Source: Paulinella micropora (taxonomy: Eukaryota > Cercozoa > Imbricatea > Euglyphida). Taken from it: a DNA stretch of 64,000 nt. Location: positions 290,957-354,956 of the forward strand of contig BJOX01000145.1 in the NCBI GenBank assembly GCA_009731375.1. Direction: 5' to 3'. The notes under the pieces are model-generated. The model was not told the origin of the DNA and ran no database searches. It was given only the letters and a program-made list of their open reading frames with translations. This document shows, one piece after another, positions 38,409-47,564 of the stretch. How positions within the stretch are numbered: position 1 is the first letter of the stretch; every line of letters begins with the position of its first letter. Position numbers and translations under genes: made by a program.

Positions 38409-38696
38409 ATGACCACCCTCACCAGACTATGTGAGAAGTTTGAGAAACTCTCTATTGAAAATAAAAAAGAAACATTTTCTATTACCGATGTTAAAAAGAT
38501 AATTACTGGCGAAATCCAAACGATTGAAAATGCGCGGGCAGGTAAGCCATAGGATACTTTTCCATTTGGTAAATATAAAGGTAAGAAAATTCAAGATGTA
38601 GCGGTTATTGATAAGCCATACCTTGAATGGATTATGAAACAGCCGTGGTTTGATAAATTTACGGACATTAAAAGTGAAGTTAAAAAATATTTGTAA
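38409..38696 (+). pseudogene. Small ExoX C-terminal/DUF3820-like protein with amber stop
   Basis: The frame from ATG 38409 reads 47 codons to TAG (38550-38552), then continues in the same frame to TAA 38694-38696. After the stop it has FPFGKYKGKKIQDVAVIDKP followed by YLEWIMKQPWF. This matches the small domain at the C-terminus of exodeoxyribonuclease X and in DUF3820 proteins. That domain is often free-standing in viruses. The TAG cannot be explained by an indel, so this is decay, stop readthrough or base error. Confidence 0.7.
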
Positions 38697-38722
38697 TAAA
38701 AAATAATATAATAATATATGTC

Positions 38723-38935
38723 ATGAGCGACCTCAACACCAAACAAGACTACTTGAATGAAATTGAAAAATGGAACCTTGATGGTTCTATTAAAAAGCCC
38801 ACGATTGAATGGACTAAACCTGAAATTGTTTCATTCTATGAGCAATACAAACCCCGCGACGATACAGCGAAAGCTACAGACGAAGGATGTAATGTTAAAG
38901 TGGTTATTCCCTTAGAAGAAACATTAGCGAAATGA
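38723..38935 (+). CDS. Hypothetical acidic protein, 70 aa
   Basis: A small charged protein (MSDLNTKQDYLNEIEKWNLD...) with a TKPEIVSFYEQYKP segment reminiscent of a short helical SAP-like motif, though not clear enough to assign. Its TGA overlaps the next start as ATGA (38932-38935), so the two are probably translated from one message. Confidence 0.6.
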   Translation: MSDLNTKQDYLNEIEKWNLDGSIKKPTIEWTKPEIVSFYEQYKPRDDTAKATDEGCNVKVVIPLEETLAK

Positions 38936-39129
38936 TGGAGGAACCAAGCACTCCATTCAAGGCGACTGATTTGAAAGAGACTGGTATCACAGAAATAAAG
39001 GCTAATGTGGGTGAAGATATAGCAAATGCTACATGTACAGAAGAAGGATGTATATTAAAGAAAGCGAGCGACACCACTACTATTGTAAAAGGTAATGTTA
39101 AAAAAATAATACCAAAAAAGATGAAGTAA
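38932..39129 (+). CDS. Hypothetical protein, 65 aa
   Basis: Overlaps the preceding gene by 4 bp. It contains EEGC-(I/N)-(L/V)K, also present in the previous protein (DEGCNVKVVIP), so the pair may be split pieces or duplicates of one gene. Lys-rich end (KKIIPKKMK). No family is recognised. Confidence 0.5.
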   Translation: MMEEPSTPFKATDLKETGITEIKANVGEDIANATCTEEGCILKKASDTTTIVKGNVKKIIPKKMK

Positions 39130-39158
39130 ATGATATTTTGTATCAGTTCTTTTTTGCT

Positions 39159-40394
39159 TTATTGATCCTCTATAAAATTAACAATAACATTAATATTACT
39201 ACCAGCCCCAGCCGACACAGCCTTTTGTGTGAATGTCAAAGTATCATTTGGTCTTAATTGAATATCGTAGTTTCTGAGATTAATCTGTTGTGTTGAGGTA
39301 GCATTTACATAAAGTTTAAAAATTGTTGTTCCATTCGCTACAGCGGTTGCTTTAGTATCTATATCTACGATTGAAGTGTTAGCATCCACATCAACAAAAC
39401 CCGCTCCTGTCAGTGTCCCGTTCAATATCATTTTTACAATATTTGATTTTGTATCCTCATTAGTAATACTTATTAATGAAGGAAAGACATTTGAATAATT
39501 TGTTAGACTATTGTTGAATAGTGCTTTATTCCTGATACTTAAAATAGGGCTTTCTGTGGTGCTTGTTTTTTCGTCTCCTTCCGCCGTATTCGTAATAATT
39601 GTATTAATAGTGTTGGTTCCCTCAACAAACAAACTACAACTGGCAGTTTTTAAAATCTGTATTCCTGTCCCTCCATTAGCATTAAATATACCAGCAGAAA
39701 ATGGTAAAGTCGTATTTCGCAGACTTACACCAGTATGAGCATTCGCATATTTAATAGTATGGACTAATTGAAATTCGCCTGTCTTTGGATTTTCAATAGA
39801 AAACTTAATAGCACCAAATCCTAAGTATTGAAATTGAATTTGAAATACGTTTCCTTTACTCCAATCCATAAGTGGCATATCGCCCGTCCCGTCGCACGGG
39901 TCGTCCCAGTCTTCTTGTAGAGTAAAATTATCAACTCCTGATATTGAATGAAGAATGCACATTCCATCGGTGTTATCCATAAAGAAATAGAATCCGTTGT
40001 TGACATCACTTTCTCCTATTCCTATAAATGATTGATAGCCTTCGGTTTCATCTATATCCCATAAGGCAGTAAAGCAACACATAATTCCAGTGCCTGTCCT
40101 GTATTTTATTCTTTTTTTGCTTACCATTGTTGCATCCGATTTATTATCAGCAGTTGTTTTCAATTCAGCCATATTATCCAAAAATGACACAGAGGACTTT
40201 GTTTCTGTTTTTGTCCATACCCTTGTATTAATGGTATATGGAAAGATTTCTTGTAATACTGGTGTTAATTGTGCAGTCGTTGCTTCGCCAAAAGCGGTCT
40301 TCATATTTGGTCCTAAATGTCCATCAAGCCCAACTTTGACGTTTACGAAATCTCCGTCAGGATTTTCTGCGATTAAGTTTCTCTGGTGGGACAT
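39159..40394 (-). CDS. Putative virion protein, 411 aa
   Basis: Intact ORF, convergent with the small plus-strand genes. The middle (residues about 80-230) has beta-strand-rich sequence such as YQSFIGIGESDVNNGFYFFM and GNVFQIQFQYLGFGAIKFSI, of a kind seen in lectin-like or attachment proteins. The C-terminal third is Thr/Asn-rich. It sits directly downstream of the capsid gene on the same strand, which suggests a structural role. The start ATG (40394) abuts the hairpin of junction B. No family is recognised with certainty. Confidence 0.6.
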   Translation of the reverse strand: MSHQRNLIAENPDGDFVNVKVGLDGHLGPNMKTAFGEATTAQLTPVLQEIFPYTINTRVWTKTETKSSVSFLDNMAELKTTADNKSDATMVSKKRIKYRTGTGIMCCFTALWDIDETEGYQSFIGIGESDVNNGFYFFMDNTDGMCILHSISGVDNFTLQEDWDDPCDGTGDMPLMDWSKGNVFQIQFQYLGFGAIKFSIENPKTGEFQLVHTIKYANAHTGVSLRNTTLPFSAGIFNANGGTGIQILKTASCSLFVEGTNTINTIITNTAEGDEKTSTTESPILSIRNKALFNNSLTNYSNVFPSLISITNEDTKSNIVKMILNGTLTGAGFVDVDANTSIVDIDTKATAVANGTTIFKLYVNATSTQQINLRNYDIQLRPNDTLTFTQKAVSAGAGSNINVIVNFIEDQ

Positions 40395-40560
40395 TTGAGA
40401 ATTTCACTTCGTGCTACGCACTCTCGTTTATTCTCAAACGTCGTTTTCCTATATTATGTGAGAAAAAATATTTAATCTATTAATTTTTACTTTTTTGTTT
40501 TTCACGATGTTTTAAAATAAGCGTGAATGCGACAGCATGAAGCGCAATTCTAAAATATCA
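40391..40560. repeat. Junction palindrome B (411-aa gene 5' / MCP 3')
   Basis: Half 1 (40392-40445) has GAGAAT/ATTCTC arms and the CACTTCGTGCTACGCACTC apex and ends in AAACGTCG. Half 2 (40504-40560) runs CGATGTTTTAAAAT ... ATTCTAAAATATCA; the last TCA is the complement of the MCP stop. Confidence 0.85.
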
Positions 40561-42129
40561 ACTCATCAAAATTTCAATTCCCTTCACAAGCACACTTCGC
40601 TGAAGAATAGCATAAGTGTAATGGTTTTGGATTTGGGCTGGAGTAGTAGCCACAAACTCATATCGTCTCTCGGTGTCAAGACTTAGACCGCTCACCTCAT
40701 AGCCGTCAGTATCCTTATCACACAGAGGGCGGTTATGATCCCAAGTATCCACATGGAACCAGTTGTAATGATAGACATCGCTATTTAGGATAGCACTCCC
40801 CTTCAACTTATCCTTCAAAATCATATAGTCTTCATTCTTAATGGTATCAACATTGAATTGTTGAAGTCGGGAGCCGTCAAGAGTGGTGTAATAAGTCTGA
40901 ACCTTCTTTCCTGCGGGTGTAGCCTTTCCATCAGTTCTGTTGTCGTTATCAAAAGATGTATTTTTCTTTTCGTCGCTATTAAAGACAGATGTGTAGATAC
41001 GACGAATTCTCTCACCCTGCGAGCGGTTCATCTTAACGACAAAGTTTTGATTTTCACTACTGAGGCTGTGTTTCCACGAAATAGGATACTCAATCTTAAA
41101 AGGAAAGCCTTCGCCCGCAATCTTCTGTTGAACACCCAAGATGACATTTGGGTCAGTCTCAAGGGCAAGGAATAAATTCAACTTGGTAATAGTAGCACCA
41201 GCAGTAGTGGCGGCTGCACCAGTAGCAACAGAAGAAACACTAGTTCCGTAAAAACTTGTTCGCTCAGTGCTCTCCCACACAATTCGCATATCAAGAATTT
41301 CATTAAAGCCGATAGTCTTATCCAGTTCAAAAATGGTTCCAAACAGCATACCCAAAGGAAGATTTACACTAATCTGTGGGTAAGCACCGACCGCACTCGC
41401 ACATATAAAATACTTTGCTTCATCAGTAGCAACATTCACATAATCACCACCAGTAGCATCAAAAGTATTAAAATTGCTTAGGTGTCTCTGGGCATCTGTG
41501 GTAGGCTGTGCTACAACAGAACGAATACGTTCAATAACACCATTCAAGGCTATTCTAATGTTTGCTTCGGTATTCGCATCCGTCTCAACAACTTGATAAG
41601 CAGCATTAGTACCAGCAACATCAGCTGCACCCACATTTGTCATAACCCTAGTCGTCATCGACGTTCCTGTTTTGTTGTCCGCATTACACTTTTGAAGCAT
41701 AGCACCAGAGCCTGTCTTGCCCAAAGTCTTTTCATCATACTCCCCGTGGTTCTCAAGTGCCATAAATTTTTCATATTTAATTTCGGGCTTCCAAACCATC
41801 TTAGTGTAATTACCCACATGTTGAAGATTACACAGATACTGCCCGCTCCTACTTCGCAGTTCAATAGTTCTAATCATAGAAAGACAATCAGCATAAATAC
41901 GATTATAATTACCACCGCCAGCAGTGGCGGGAGTGTAAGTAAATCGCAATACAGACCTCGCAAGGTTCAGTGGGCGGGTAGGGATTTCAAATGTGCTTTC
42001 CATACCCCCAGCAGTTGTGAGATTAACATCCTGCGAGCCTTCACGGCTAGTAAGTTTGTTCAATTCATACTTACCAGTGAGCAGTTCCTTAGTCTGATGG
42101 ACGAGTTCTCCTCCGTATTGGACAGGCAT
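40558..42129 (-). CDS. MCP: Major capsid protein, double jelly-roll type
   Basis: Intact 523-residue ORF with the length and features of Polinton-like virus major capsid proteins. Near the start it has RSVLRFTYTP and IRTIELRSRSGQ. In the middle it has NLPLGMLFGTIFELDKTIGF followed by NEILDMRIVWESTER, a pattern typical of the family. Gly/Ala/Thr loops are frequent. It would form pseudo-hexameric capsomers of an icosahedral virion with the neighbouring penton protein. It is transcribed on the minus strand with the other capsid genes. Its stop TGA forms part of junction B. A perfect AAAGATTTT-A-AAAATCTTT palindrome lies 51 bp upstream of the start. Confidence 0.85.
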   Translation of the reverse strand: MPVQYGGELVHQTKELLTGKYELNKLTSREGSQDVNLTTAGGMESTFEIPTRPLNLARSVLRFTYTPATAGGGNYNRIYADCLSMIRTIELRSRSGQYLCNLQHVGNYTKMVWKPEIKYEKFMALENHGEYDEKTLGKTGSGAMLQKCNADNKTGTSMTTRVMTNVGAADVAGTNAAYQVVETDANTEANIRIALNGVIERIRSVVAQPTTDAQRHLSNFNTFDATGGDYVNVATDEAKYFICASAVGAYPQISVNLPLGMLFGTIFELDKTIGFNEILDMRIVWESTERTSFYGTSVSSVATGAAATTAGATITKLNLFLALETDPNVILGVQQKIAGEGFPFKIEYPISWKHSLSSENQNFVVKMNRSQGERIRRIYTSVFNSDEKKNTSFDNDNRTDGKATPAGKKVQTYYTTLDGSRLQQFNVDTIKNEDYMILKDKLKGSAILNSDVYHYNWFHVDTWDHNRPLCDKDTDGYEVSGLSLDTERRYEFVATTPAQIQNHYTYAILQRSVLVKGIEILMS

Positions 42130-42179
42130 TTTTTGTTTTTGAAGTAGTGTAAATTAACTAATTCACCAGAATATATTAG

Positions 42180-42198
42180 AAAGATTTTAAAAATCTTT
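42180..42198. repeat. Perfect palindrome upstream of the capsid gene
   Basis: AAAGATTTT-A-AAAATCTTT has 9-bp arms and a 1-base centre. It lies between the minor and major capsid genes, where the composite junction repeat is absent. It may serve the same 3'-end role for the upstream gene. Confidence 0.7.
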
Positions 42199-42233
42199 CA
42201 GCAAAAATAAAAAAATAAATAATTCTAAAATAA

Positions 42234-43045
42234 TTATCGGGACTTTAACAAATTGAAAAATGATGTAAATAAACTAAAATAATTAGTTTCACGATAAACC
42301 AATAATGTCATAACTATTCCCAAACCATTAAGATTTATTGCTTGGTCGTTTTCGTCCGTCAAGTAAAACCTGAATACATTAGTTGAACTTGCGGACAATG
42401 TTTTACCATACTCAGACCCGCGTCCATCATAGATAACAGAACCAAAAGGAATTTCGTTGGCGGTGTATATTTCTTGTAGCACATGATTATCACCTTCATT
42501 CACCAAATCCGATTGAAGATACAAAGTTTTTTCACCACTTAAAATAATTACATTCGGCGATTTAATAAAATCATTTGCAAAGAAATGTGTTGAATTTCTA
42601 TCAAACACATTACCTCGTGAATACGTGTATCAGCATCAAATATAAACCGCGGTTGAATACCTCCGTTATTTGAAACACTGAATGTTAATTTGCCATCCTC
42701 CGCTTCTGTATTTGTATTGTTGCTTGAGACAACATAAGTATAGTCATTCGGACTTTCTGCCGTCAGTATCTCAGACAACTTATTTTTTAAGTTGTTCATT
42801 GTGTAGTTGCCCTCAGGTATTGTAATTAAAGCCTCATACCCGTCTTCGGATAATGTAAAAGTATTATATGGTGAAGCCACAGAGTAATACGACTTTGGAA
42901 CATAGATATGAAGAATTTTACAAGGTGTGGGATTGTCTAGTCCCTTCATATTGACTTCGTGTGTAAAGTCGCTGTCTGTTCCCGTTATCCTATTTTTGCT
43001 ATTTATGTAACAGATACCCGAACTTCTTCCTCCCTTGTACTCCAT
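42234..43045 (-). pseudogene. Minor (penton-type) capsid protein, one frameshift
   Basis: ATG 43045 gives MEYKGGRSSGICYINSKNR, then TDSDFTHEVNM, YVPKSYYSVASPYNTFTL and ITIPEGNYTMNNLKNKL, the conserved N-terminal pattern of Polinton minor capsid (penton) proteins. Near 42610 the frame shifts at a short T run. The second frame carries the remaining jelly-roll strands (SPNVIILSGEKTLYLQSDLV, VLQEIYTANEIPFGSVI) and runs to about 42234. The protein would form the fivefold vertices. The start lies one base from the AAATATCA end of junction C. Confidence 0.8.
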
Positions 43046-43217
43046 TGATATTTTAGAATTGCGTTTCGTGCTCCGCACTCTCTCTTATTCTAAAACATCG
43101 TTTTTTCTTTTTCAAAAAAAATTAATGCTTATTGTAATCCTTAAAAGTGCGTAGCCCCCGATGTTTGTTGAAGACGTAGTCTGAAAAGAAAATCGTAGAT
43201 TTTCTAAACAAATATCA
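43046..43217. repeat. Junction palindrome C (penton 5' / protease 3')
   Basis: Half 1 (43046-43100): TGATATTTTAGAAT, apex with TTCGTGCTCCGCAC, ATTCTAAAACATCG. Half 2 (43159-43217): CGATGTTTGTT ... AACAAATATCA with a GACGTAGTC inner palindrome and an extra AGAAAATC/GATTTTCT hairpin. Confidence 0.85.
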
Positions 43218-43218
43218 T

Positions 43219-44298
43219 TTACAAAAAGGTGTCAAATCCATAACCATTCTGTGATTTTAACTTTTCTGCTTCATCTTCTTTTAAATCTGTATAACCGCTG
43301 GCAAATTTGAATTTAATACCTTTTGCTCGCTCTAAAATAAACCTCATACTATGCCAACCACACGTGTCTGATGTGTCTGATTGTTGTTTTACTTGATTAA
43401 CCTTCATTAATAAATAACTATCGGGGTGGCTTCGGTCGATTAGTTGCTTCATTTGTTGTTGAAAGTCTTCTGTCGGCTCGTAAAGTGCTAAAGGGTCATA
43501 CACTTCAACACTCCTGTCTTTATCTAGACCTGTCCATACGGCTATCCAATGAGACCCTGCTTGCTTGTGATTGTCCAAATTCATAATAAATCCGTATCGC
43601 TTTCTGCTTCCGGGCTTCAACTTGTAGATTTCATCACTGGCTATCGCTCCGAGATACCATCCATATTTTTTCATTATGTCGTCTATTTCATTAGTCATTA
43701 GTCCCCGCCCCTCACCCTGCTGTGGCTCCTCTGTCTGTGGTTGTGGCGTCTCCGCGACGCTTGGGGGTATGGTAGGGGGTGAAATCCCCTCCTCTGGCTC
43801 TGGTTGCTGTGGTTGTGGCTCTGGTTGCTGTGGTTGTGTCTCTAATGGCTGTGGTAGTTGTTGTGGCATTCCCTCGTCAACGCTCAAATCATTTGAAACT
43901 TGTTTATCCACATTGGGTTCTATAGTCATTTTGCTAGTTAGAGTTTTTACAAAGTCATTTTTATTCATTGTGTGTTTCCAATCTTTGCGGGCTAAGTATT
44001 TTTTTATTTTCGCTATTGAAAATACTTTATCAATTAATTCTTCTAATGTCCTTGCTCCACTACCTTTTTGCTCATTAATACCCATATACTCTTCATATCT
44101 AGCATAATCCGCCACTTTTCTTTTTACTTTTTCCTTTTCATTTCCAACATCAATATTAAACCTTTTAATCATGTCAATAATCCACTTTGAAGTGTCTTTG
44201 TAATTTAATTTTTTATGTCCATCACTATCTAGTCTCTTTTTTAAAGCCTGTGCTAACTCTTTTATAGTAATGTTTGGGTGATAAGTTTTTGAAAATGC
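43219..44298 (-). CDS. PRO: Adenain-type (Ulp1-like) maturation protease, 5' end in gap
   Basis: The C-terminal part carries the cysteine-protease signature in the expected order: His in QAGSHWIAVWTG, Asp in SVEVYDPLALY, Gln in VNQVKQQSDTSD and Cys in TCGWHSMRFI. A Pro/Gln-rich linker (about residues 110-165 of the 44172 start) precedes it. The frame stays open upstream of ATG 44172 (TYHPNITIKELAQALKKRL) into the 474-N gap, so the true start is hidden. Such proteases cut capsid precursors during Polinton and adenovirus assembly. It may be joined to the coiled-coil protein upstream. Confidence 0.85.
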   Translation of the reverse strand, partial: AFSKTYHPNITIKELAQALKKRLDSDGHKKLNYKDTSKWIIDMIKRFNIDVGNEKEKVKRKVADYARYEEYMGINEQKGSGARTLEELIDKVFSIAKIKKYLARKDWKHTMNKNDFVKTLTSKMTIEPNVDKQVSNDLSVDEGMPQQLPQPLETQPQQPEPQPQQPEPEEGISPPTIPPSVAETPQPQTEEPQQGEGRGLMTNEIDDIMKKYGWYLGAIASDEIYKLKPGSRKRYGFIMNLDNHKQAGSHWIAVWTGLDKDRSVEVYDPLALYEPTEDFQQQMKQLIDRSHPDSYLLMKVNQVKQQSDTSDTCGWHSMRFILERAKGIKFKFASGYTDLKEDEAEKLKSQNGYGFDTFL

Positions 44299-44772
44299 NN
44301 NNNNNNNNNNNNNNNNNNNNNNNNNNNNNNNNNNNNNNNNNNNNNNNNNNNNNNNNNNNNNNNNNNNNNNNNNNNNNNNNNNNNNNNNNNNNNNNNNNNN
44401 NNNNNNNNNNNNNNNNNNNNNNNNNNNNNNNNNNNNNNNNNNNNNNNNNNNNNNNNNNNNNNNNNNNNNNNNNNNNNNNNNNNNNNNNNNNNNNNNNNNN
44501 NNNNNNNNNNNNNNNNNNNNNNNNNNNNNNNNNNNNNNNNNNNNNNNNNNNNNNNNNNNNNNNNNNNNNNNNNNNNNNNNNNNNNNNNNNNNNNNNNNNN
44601 NNNNNNNNNNNNNNNNNNNNNNNNNNNNNNNNNNNNNNNNNNNNNNNNNNNNNNNNNNNNNNNNNNNNNNNNNNNNNNNNNNNNNNNNNNNNNNNNNNNN
44701 NNNNNNNNNNNNNNNNNNNNNNNNNNNNNNNNNNNNNNNNNNNNNNNNNNNNNNNNNNNNNNNNNNNNNNNN

Positions 44773-45309
44773 TCTTCTTCATATTTTACATCTTCTATGA
44801 GTTTTTGCTCCCTTCTTAGTTCTCTGGCTTTTTGTTCTTGTCGTTCCTTGATATCGGATAGTTCATTGCGGTGTATCCTTGCTAACTCATCCTGCCTTTC
44901 CTTAGTATCTGCGTCTACGCGACGCTCTTGCCTCTTCTTCTCCTCTTCTAAATCATCCCTTGCTTTCTTTTCTTTTTTCTCTATATCCTCAATACCCTCA
45001 TACTTTTCCTTTCTGAGTTTGTCTAAGTGGTCATTAATGGCAGTTCTAGTATTTTGCTCAATCTCCGACAAACTCTGGAATTTTCGCAAGTCTTCTTTTC
45101 GCTTAGGTGCTCGCTTTGCTTTTGGTCTGCTCAAGTATTTCATAAAAAGTTTAACAATTTGAAGTGTGCTCATATCATTTGTCTTTTTACCGAAATTAAG
45201 ATAATATTTTTTACCCTTCTGGATAATATACGGCTTCCCGCTTTTATTCCTATANNNNNNNNNNCGGGCGGACTTTTGCCCTTTTCACATTTTTAGTCTT
45301 AGCGACCAT
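44773..45309 (-). CDS. Coiled-coil protein N-terminus (3' end in gap)
   Basis: ATG 45309 opens a Lys-rich start (MVAKTKNVKRAKVRP), which is interrupted by a 10-N gap at 45255-45264. It then continues with KPYIIQKGKKYYLNFGKKTN and a long Glu/Lys/Arg coiled coil (about 44773-45100). The frame enters the 474-N gap. It may be the N-terminal part of the protease ORF or a separate gene; no junction repeat is visible between them. The start lies two bases from the junction D repeat. Confidence 0.55.
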
Positions 45310-45310
45310 T

Positions 45311-45457
45311 TGATATTTTAGAATTTCACTTCGTGCTACGCACTCTCGCTATGGATTCAACTTGTTGAATCTATATTCTAAAACATCGTTTTTTCTTTAT
45401 TGAAAAAATAAATTGGTTTTCGATGTTTGTTGAAGACGTAGTCTGAAACAAATATCA
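45311..45457. repeat. Junction palindrome D
   Basis: Half 1 (45311-45388): TGATATTTTAGAAT, usual apex, an extra GGATTCAAC-TT-GTTGAATC hairpin, ATTCTAAAACATCG. Half 2 (45421-45457), the most compact form: CGATGTTTGTT, GAAGACGTAGTCTGA, AACAAATATCA. Confidence 0.85.
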
Positions 45458-45458
45458 T

Positions 45459-45776
45459 TTAAAATTTAAGGGCACCTCGTCCTCTCTGCTTACCATACCC
45501 CAGTCTTGATGCTACAGCACCAACACTACCAGCGTAAGGTACCCCGACACTACTTAATGCTCCCGCAGTCCTAGAGATTAACTTATTATTGCGAAGAAAT
45601 TTATCAACAGCCATTGCGGTTTTGCCCACTTTTTGCCAGTTAATTTTACCGCCAGCCTGCCCCTTGCCCTTCTTCCGTCCAGTTTTCTTTTTACCTCCAG
45701 CCATGTTGGTGCTTGAGTTAATAGTTCGTTTGCCGATTGTTGGAATGACTTCAACACGAGTTGTTTTTACTACCAT
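45459..45776 (-). CDS. Small basic glycine-rich core-type protein, 105 aa
   Basis: It has a Lys/Gly-rich stretch (GGKKKTGRKKGKGQAGGK) and then a hydrophobic Ala/Gly/Val segment (AGALSSVGVPYAGSVGAVA) ending GYGKQRGRGALKF. The size, charge and position among capsid genes resemble small DNA-condensing or membrane-active virion proteins. The function is inferred from composition only. The stop lies two bases from junction D. Confidence 0.6.
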   Translation of the reverse strand: MVVKTTRVEVIPTIGKRTINSSTNMAGGKKKTGRKKGKGQAGGKINWQKVGKTAMAVDKFLRNNKLISRTAGALSSVGVPYAGSVGAVASRLGYGKQRGRGALKF

Positions 45777-45833
45777 AAAAGATAGATGATTATATAATAC
45801 AGAAAAAAATAATTAATTCCAAATTTTTTATTT

Positions 45834-45949
45834 TGATATTTTATTCACCCGCTACGCGGTTTCATAAAACATCGTTTTTGCTTTAATGGTTTCGATGCTT
45901 GACAATAAACGAGAGTGCAAATAGCACGAAGTGAAATTGTCAAATATCA
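45834..45949. repeat. Junction palindrome E
   Basis: Half 1 (45834-45873): TGATATTTTAT, CCGCTACGCGG hairpin, ATAAAACATCG. Half 2 (45893-45949): CGATGCTTGACAAT, apex with GTGCAAATAGCAC and GAAGTG, ATTGTCAAATATCA. The last TCA complements the ATPase stop. Confidence 0.85.
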
Positions 45950-46765
45950 TTTTAATCTGTAGGCAAAATTTTTTCTTAACTCATCATCAACACTTGAAAC
46001 ATAAAGAAAATTAAATCGTTCCTTTGTTGCTTCTTGATACTTTTGAAGAAAATAATCAAAGTCAAAAGATAGGTCTAAGTGCTTATACACGAGTTCCATT
46101 TTGTCCTGAGATTGCCCCGGAAAGATTAATAAATAATCTAACTGCTTAATGGCTTCTGGCCGTAGGTCGTTTAAATACTGGCTTGACATAATAACCTTTG
46201 ATTTACAGTGTCTGTTCTTTTTTAGCAAATCACTTACGGACTTGTCTCTTAATCCACTCCCTAAATCGTCCAAAACAAAAACAACCTCTGGAGAAATTTA
46301 CTTACTTGGCCTTTCTTTCTTCTCACCTCCTTCTTCTTTTTTCTTTTCCTTTCCGAAATAAAGAAATTGTGGCTTCTCTATTTCCTCTTTGTCCTGTTTT
46401 ACTTCTCCTTCGTGTTGCTCGTCCTGTCTGTTCAGTTTGTCTAACTCATAATCAATGACATTAACACCATCTGATTTAAGAAAGGTATATATTGCCATTG
46501 GGTTGCCTCTGTTCTTAAAGTGCTTTACCATTGCTTTATAAATGTAGTCCTTGTGTATCGTTGAAGCAATAATGACAATACGGGTTTTTCTGTCTGTAGT
46601 CCGTTTCAGTATTTCAAAGAGTGCTGTCGTCTTACCGCTCTTCTTACGGGCGAGTAGAAATATGTTGGCATACGGCTCATTAAATAATTTATAACCTTTT
46701 GCTTTTTTATTTCCATCACCCTCTTGCTTTACTGGCTTCACCTTGACATTGTTAATCTTAAGCAT
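45947..46765 (-). pseudogene. ATP: FtsK/HerA-type packaging ATPase with in-frame TAA
   Basis: ATG 46765 opens MLKINNVKVKP. Walker A is ANIFLLARKKSGKTTALFEI. An in-frame TAA (46298-46300) follows ...KKERPSK, and the same frame continues ISPEVVFVLDDLGSGL, the Walker B block, through to the TGA at 45947-45949. Between A and B there is a charged insertion (NRQDEQHEGEVKQDKEEIEK) near the stop. The family pumps viral DNA into capsids. Because both halves are in one frame, the lesion is a substitution or a multiple-of-three change. The start and stop both overlap junction repeats (F and E). Confidence 0.85.
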
Positions 46766-46937
46766 GATATTTTAGAATTGCGCTTCGTGCTGTCGCACTC
46801 TCTCTTATTCTAAAACATCGTTTTTTCTTTATGGTTTAAAATAAATCGGTGTTCGATGTTTATCAACAAACGGGAGTTGCAGTAGCAACGNNNNNNNNNN
46901 CTTGCGGTAGCAACGAGAGTGTAGTTGATAAATATCA
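46765..46937. repeat. Junction palindrome F
   Basis: Half 1 (46765-46820): TGATATTTTAGAAT, TTCGTGCTGTCGCAC apex, ATTCTAAAACATCG; it shares its first bases with the ATPase start codon. Half 2 (46854-46937): CGATGTTTATCAAC ... GTTGATAAATATCA, with a 10-N gap inside and the phrase GTAGCAACG on both sides of the gap. Confidence 0.8.
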
Positions 46938-47306
46938 TTATTCTCCTAAGAATTCTAAGCATATGACAATTCGGCCTGCTAAATTTCCTGTATCAATATT
47001 TCCGCTGTCGGTTTCAAGGACTTTAAATGTATATTGTCCGTCAGTCCATCCGACAACACCCAAATTATAACTAAGGTTTGAAATGTTTGCTGTGGTGCTG
47101 TCCGCAAATGTTCCAAGAATTCCAATTCTGTCCATATAAAGAATTCTGGTTTTTGTCTCTGTCTGGTCGTTCATATAGTGGATAAATTTTACATTCATTT
47201 TGGTGGGTGTGAATGACATTTGGATATTTTTATTGAATGTTTTGCTTCCTCCAGCAAAATCATTGCTCAGAAAAATAATCCGCTGATATTTATATTCAGT
47301 AGCCAT
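46938..47306 (-). CDS. Putative small virion protein, 122 aa
   Basis: Intact ORF with alternating polar and hydrophobic residues consistent with beta strands (IQMSFTPTKMNVKFIHYMND, TKTRILYMDRIGILGTF) and no charged clusters. This is compatible with a jelly-roll or cement protein. It lies between the ATPase and the small membrane protein in the capsid block. No family is recognised. Confidence 0.6.
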   Translation of the reverse strand: MATEYKYQRIIFLSNDFAGGSKTFNKNIQMSFTPTKMNVKFIHYMNDQTETKTRILYMDRIGILGTFADSTTANISNLSYNLGVVGWTDGQYTFKVLETDSGNIDTGNLAGRIVICLEFLGE

Positions 47307-47310
47307 GATT

Positions 47311-47564
47311 ATATTACTGATGATAAACTTTTAATAACAAAAATATTTTCGCGGACTGCCTGCGACTTTTACTCACGGGTCGGCGATAAAAAAAATGAGA
47401 GTTGTGCTTATTGTATTCAGAAAGGAATAGAAACAAAATTTAAATGTGTGTATAAGCCTATGAGTGATTGGTGTGTTAGTTTTTATGAAGCCCTGCCTTT
47501 AATGTGTTCGGGTAGTGATGCTTATTGGTATAAAATACACTTATACGAGTGCTTTGATATTTGA
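47311..47564 (+). pseudogene. Cys-rich ORF remnant
   Basis: About 80 codons on the plus strand read KIFSRTACDFYSRVGDKKNE and CAYCIQKGIETKFKCVYKPM..., ending FDI at TGA 47562-47564. No start lies between it and the divergent 122-aa gene, so the 5' end is probably lost. Its stop sits inside junction G exactly as the polB stop sits in junction A, which supports a real gene end. Confidence 0.4.

Noticed and set aside
41482-42147. 221-aa plus-strand ORF
   Set aside because: Antisense shadow of the intact major capsid gene.
36148-46300. Alternative genetic code in the Polinton
   Set aside because: TAA, TAG and TGA each interrupt a gene, and all three also serve as normal terminators, so no single reassignment fits.
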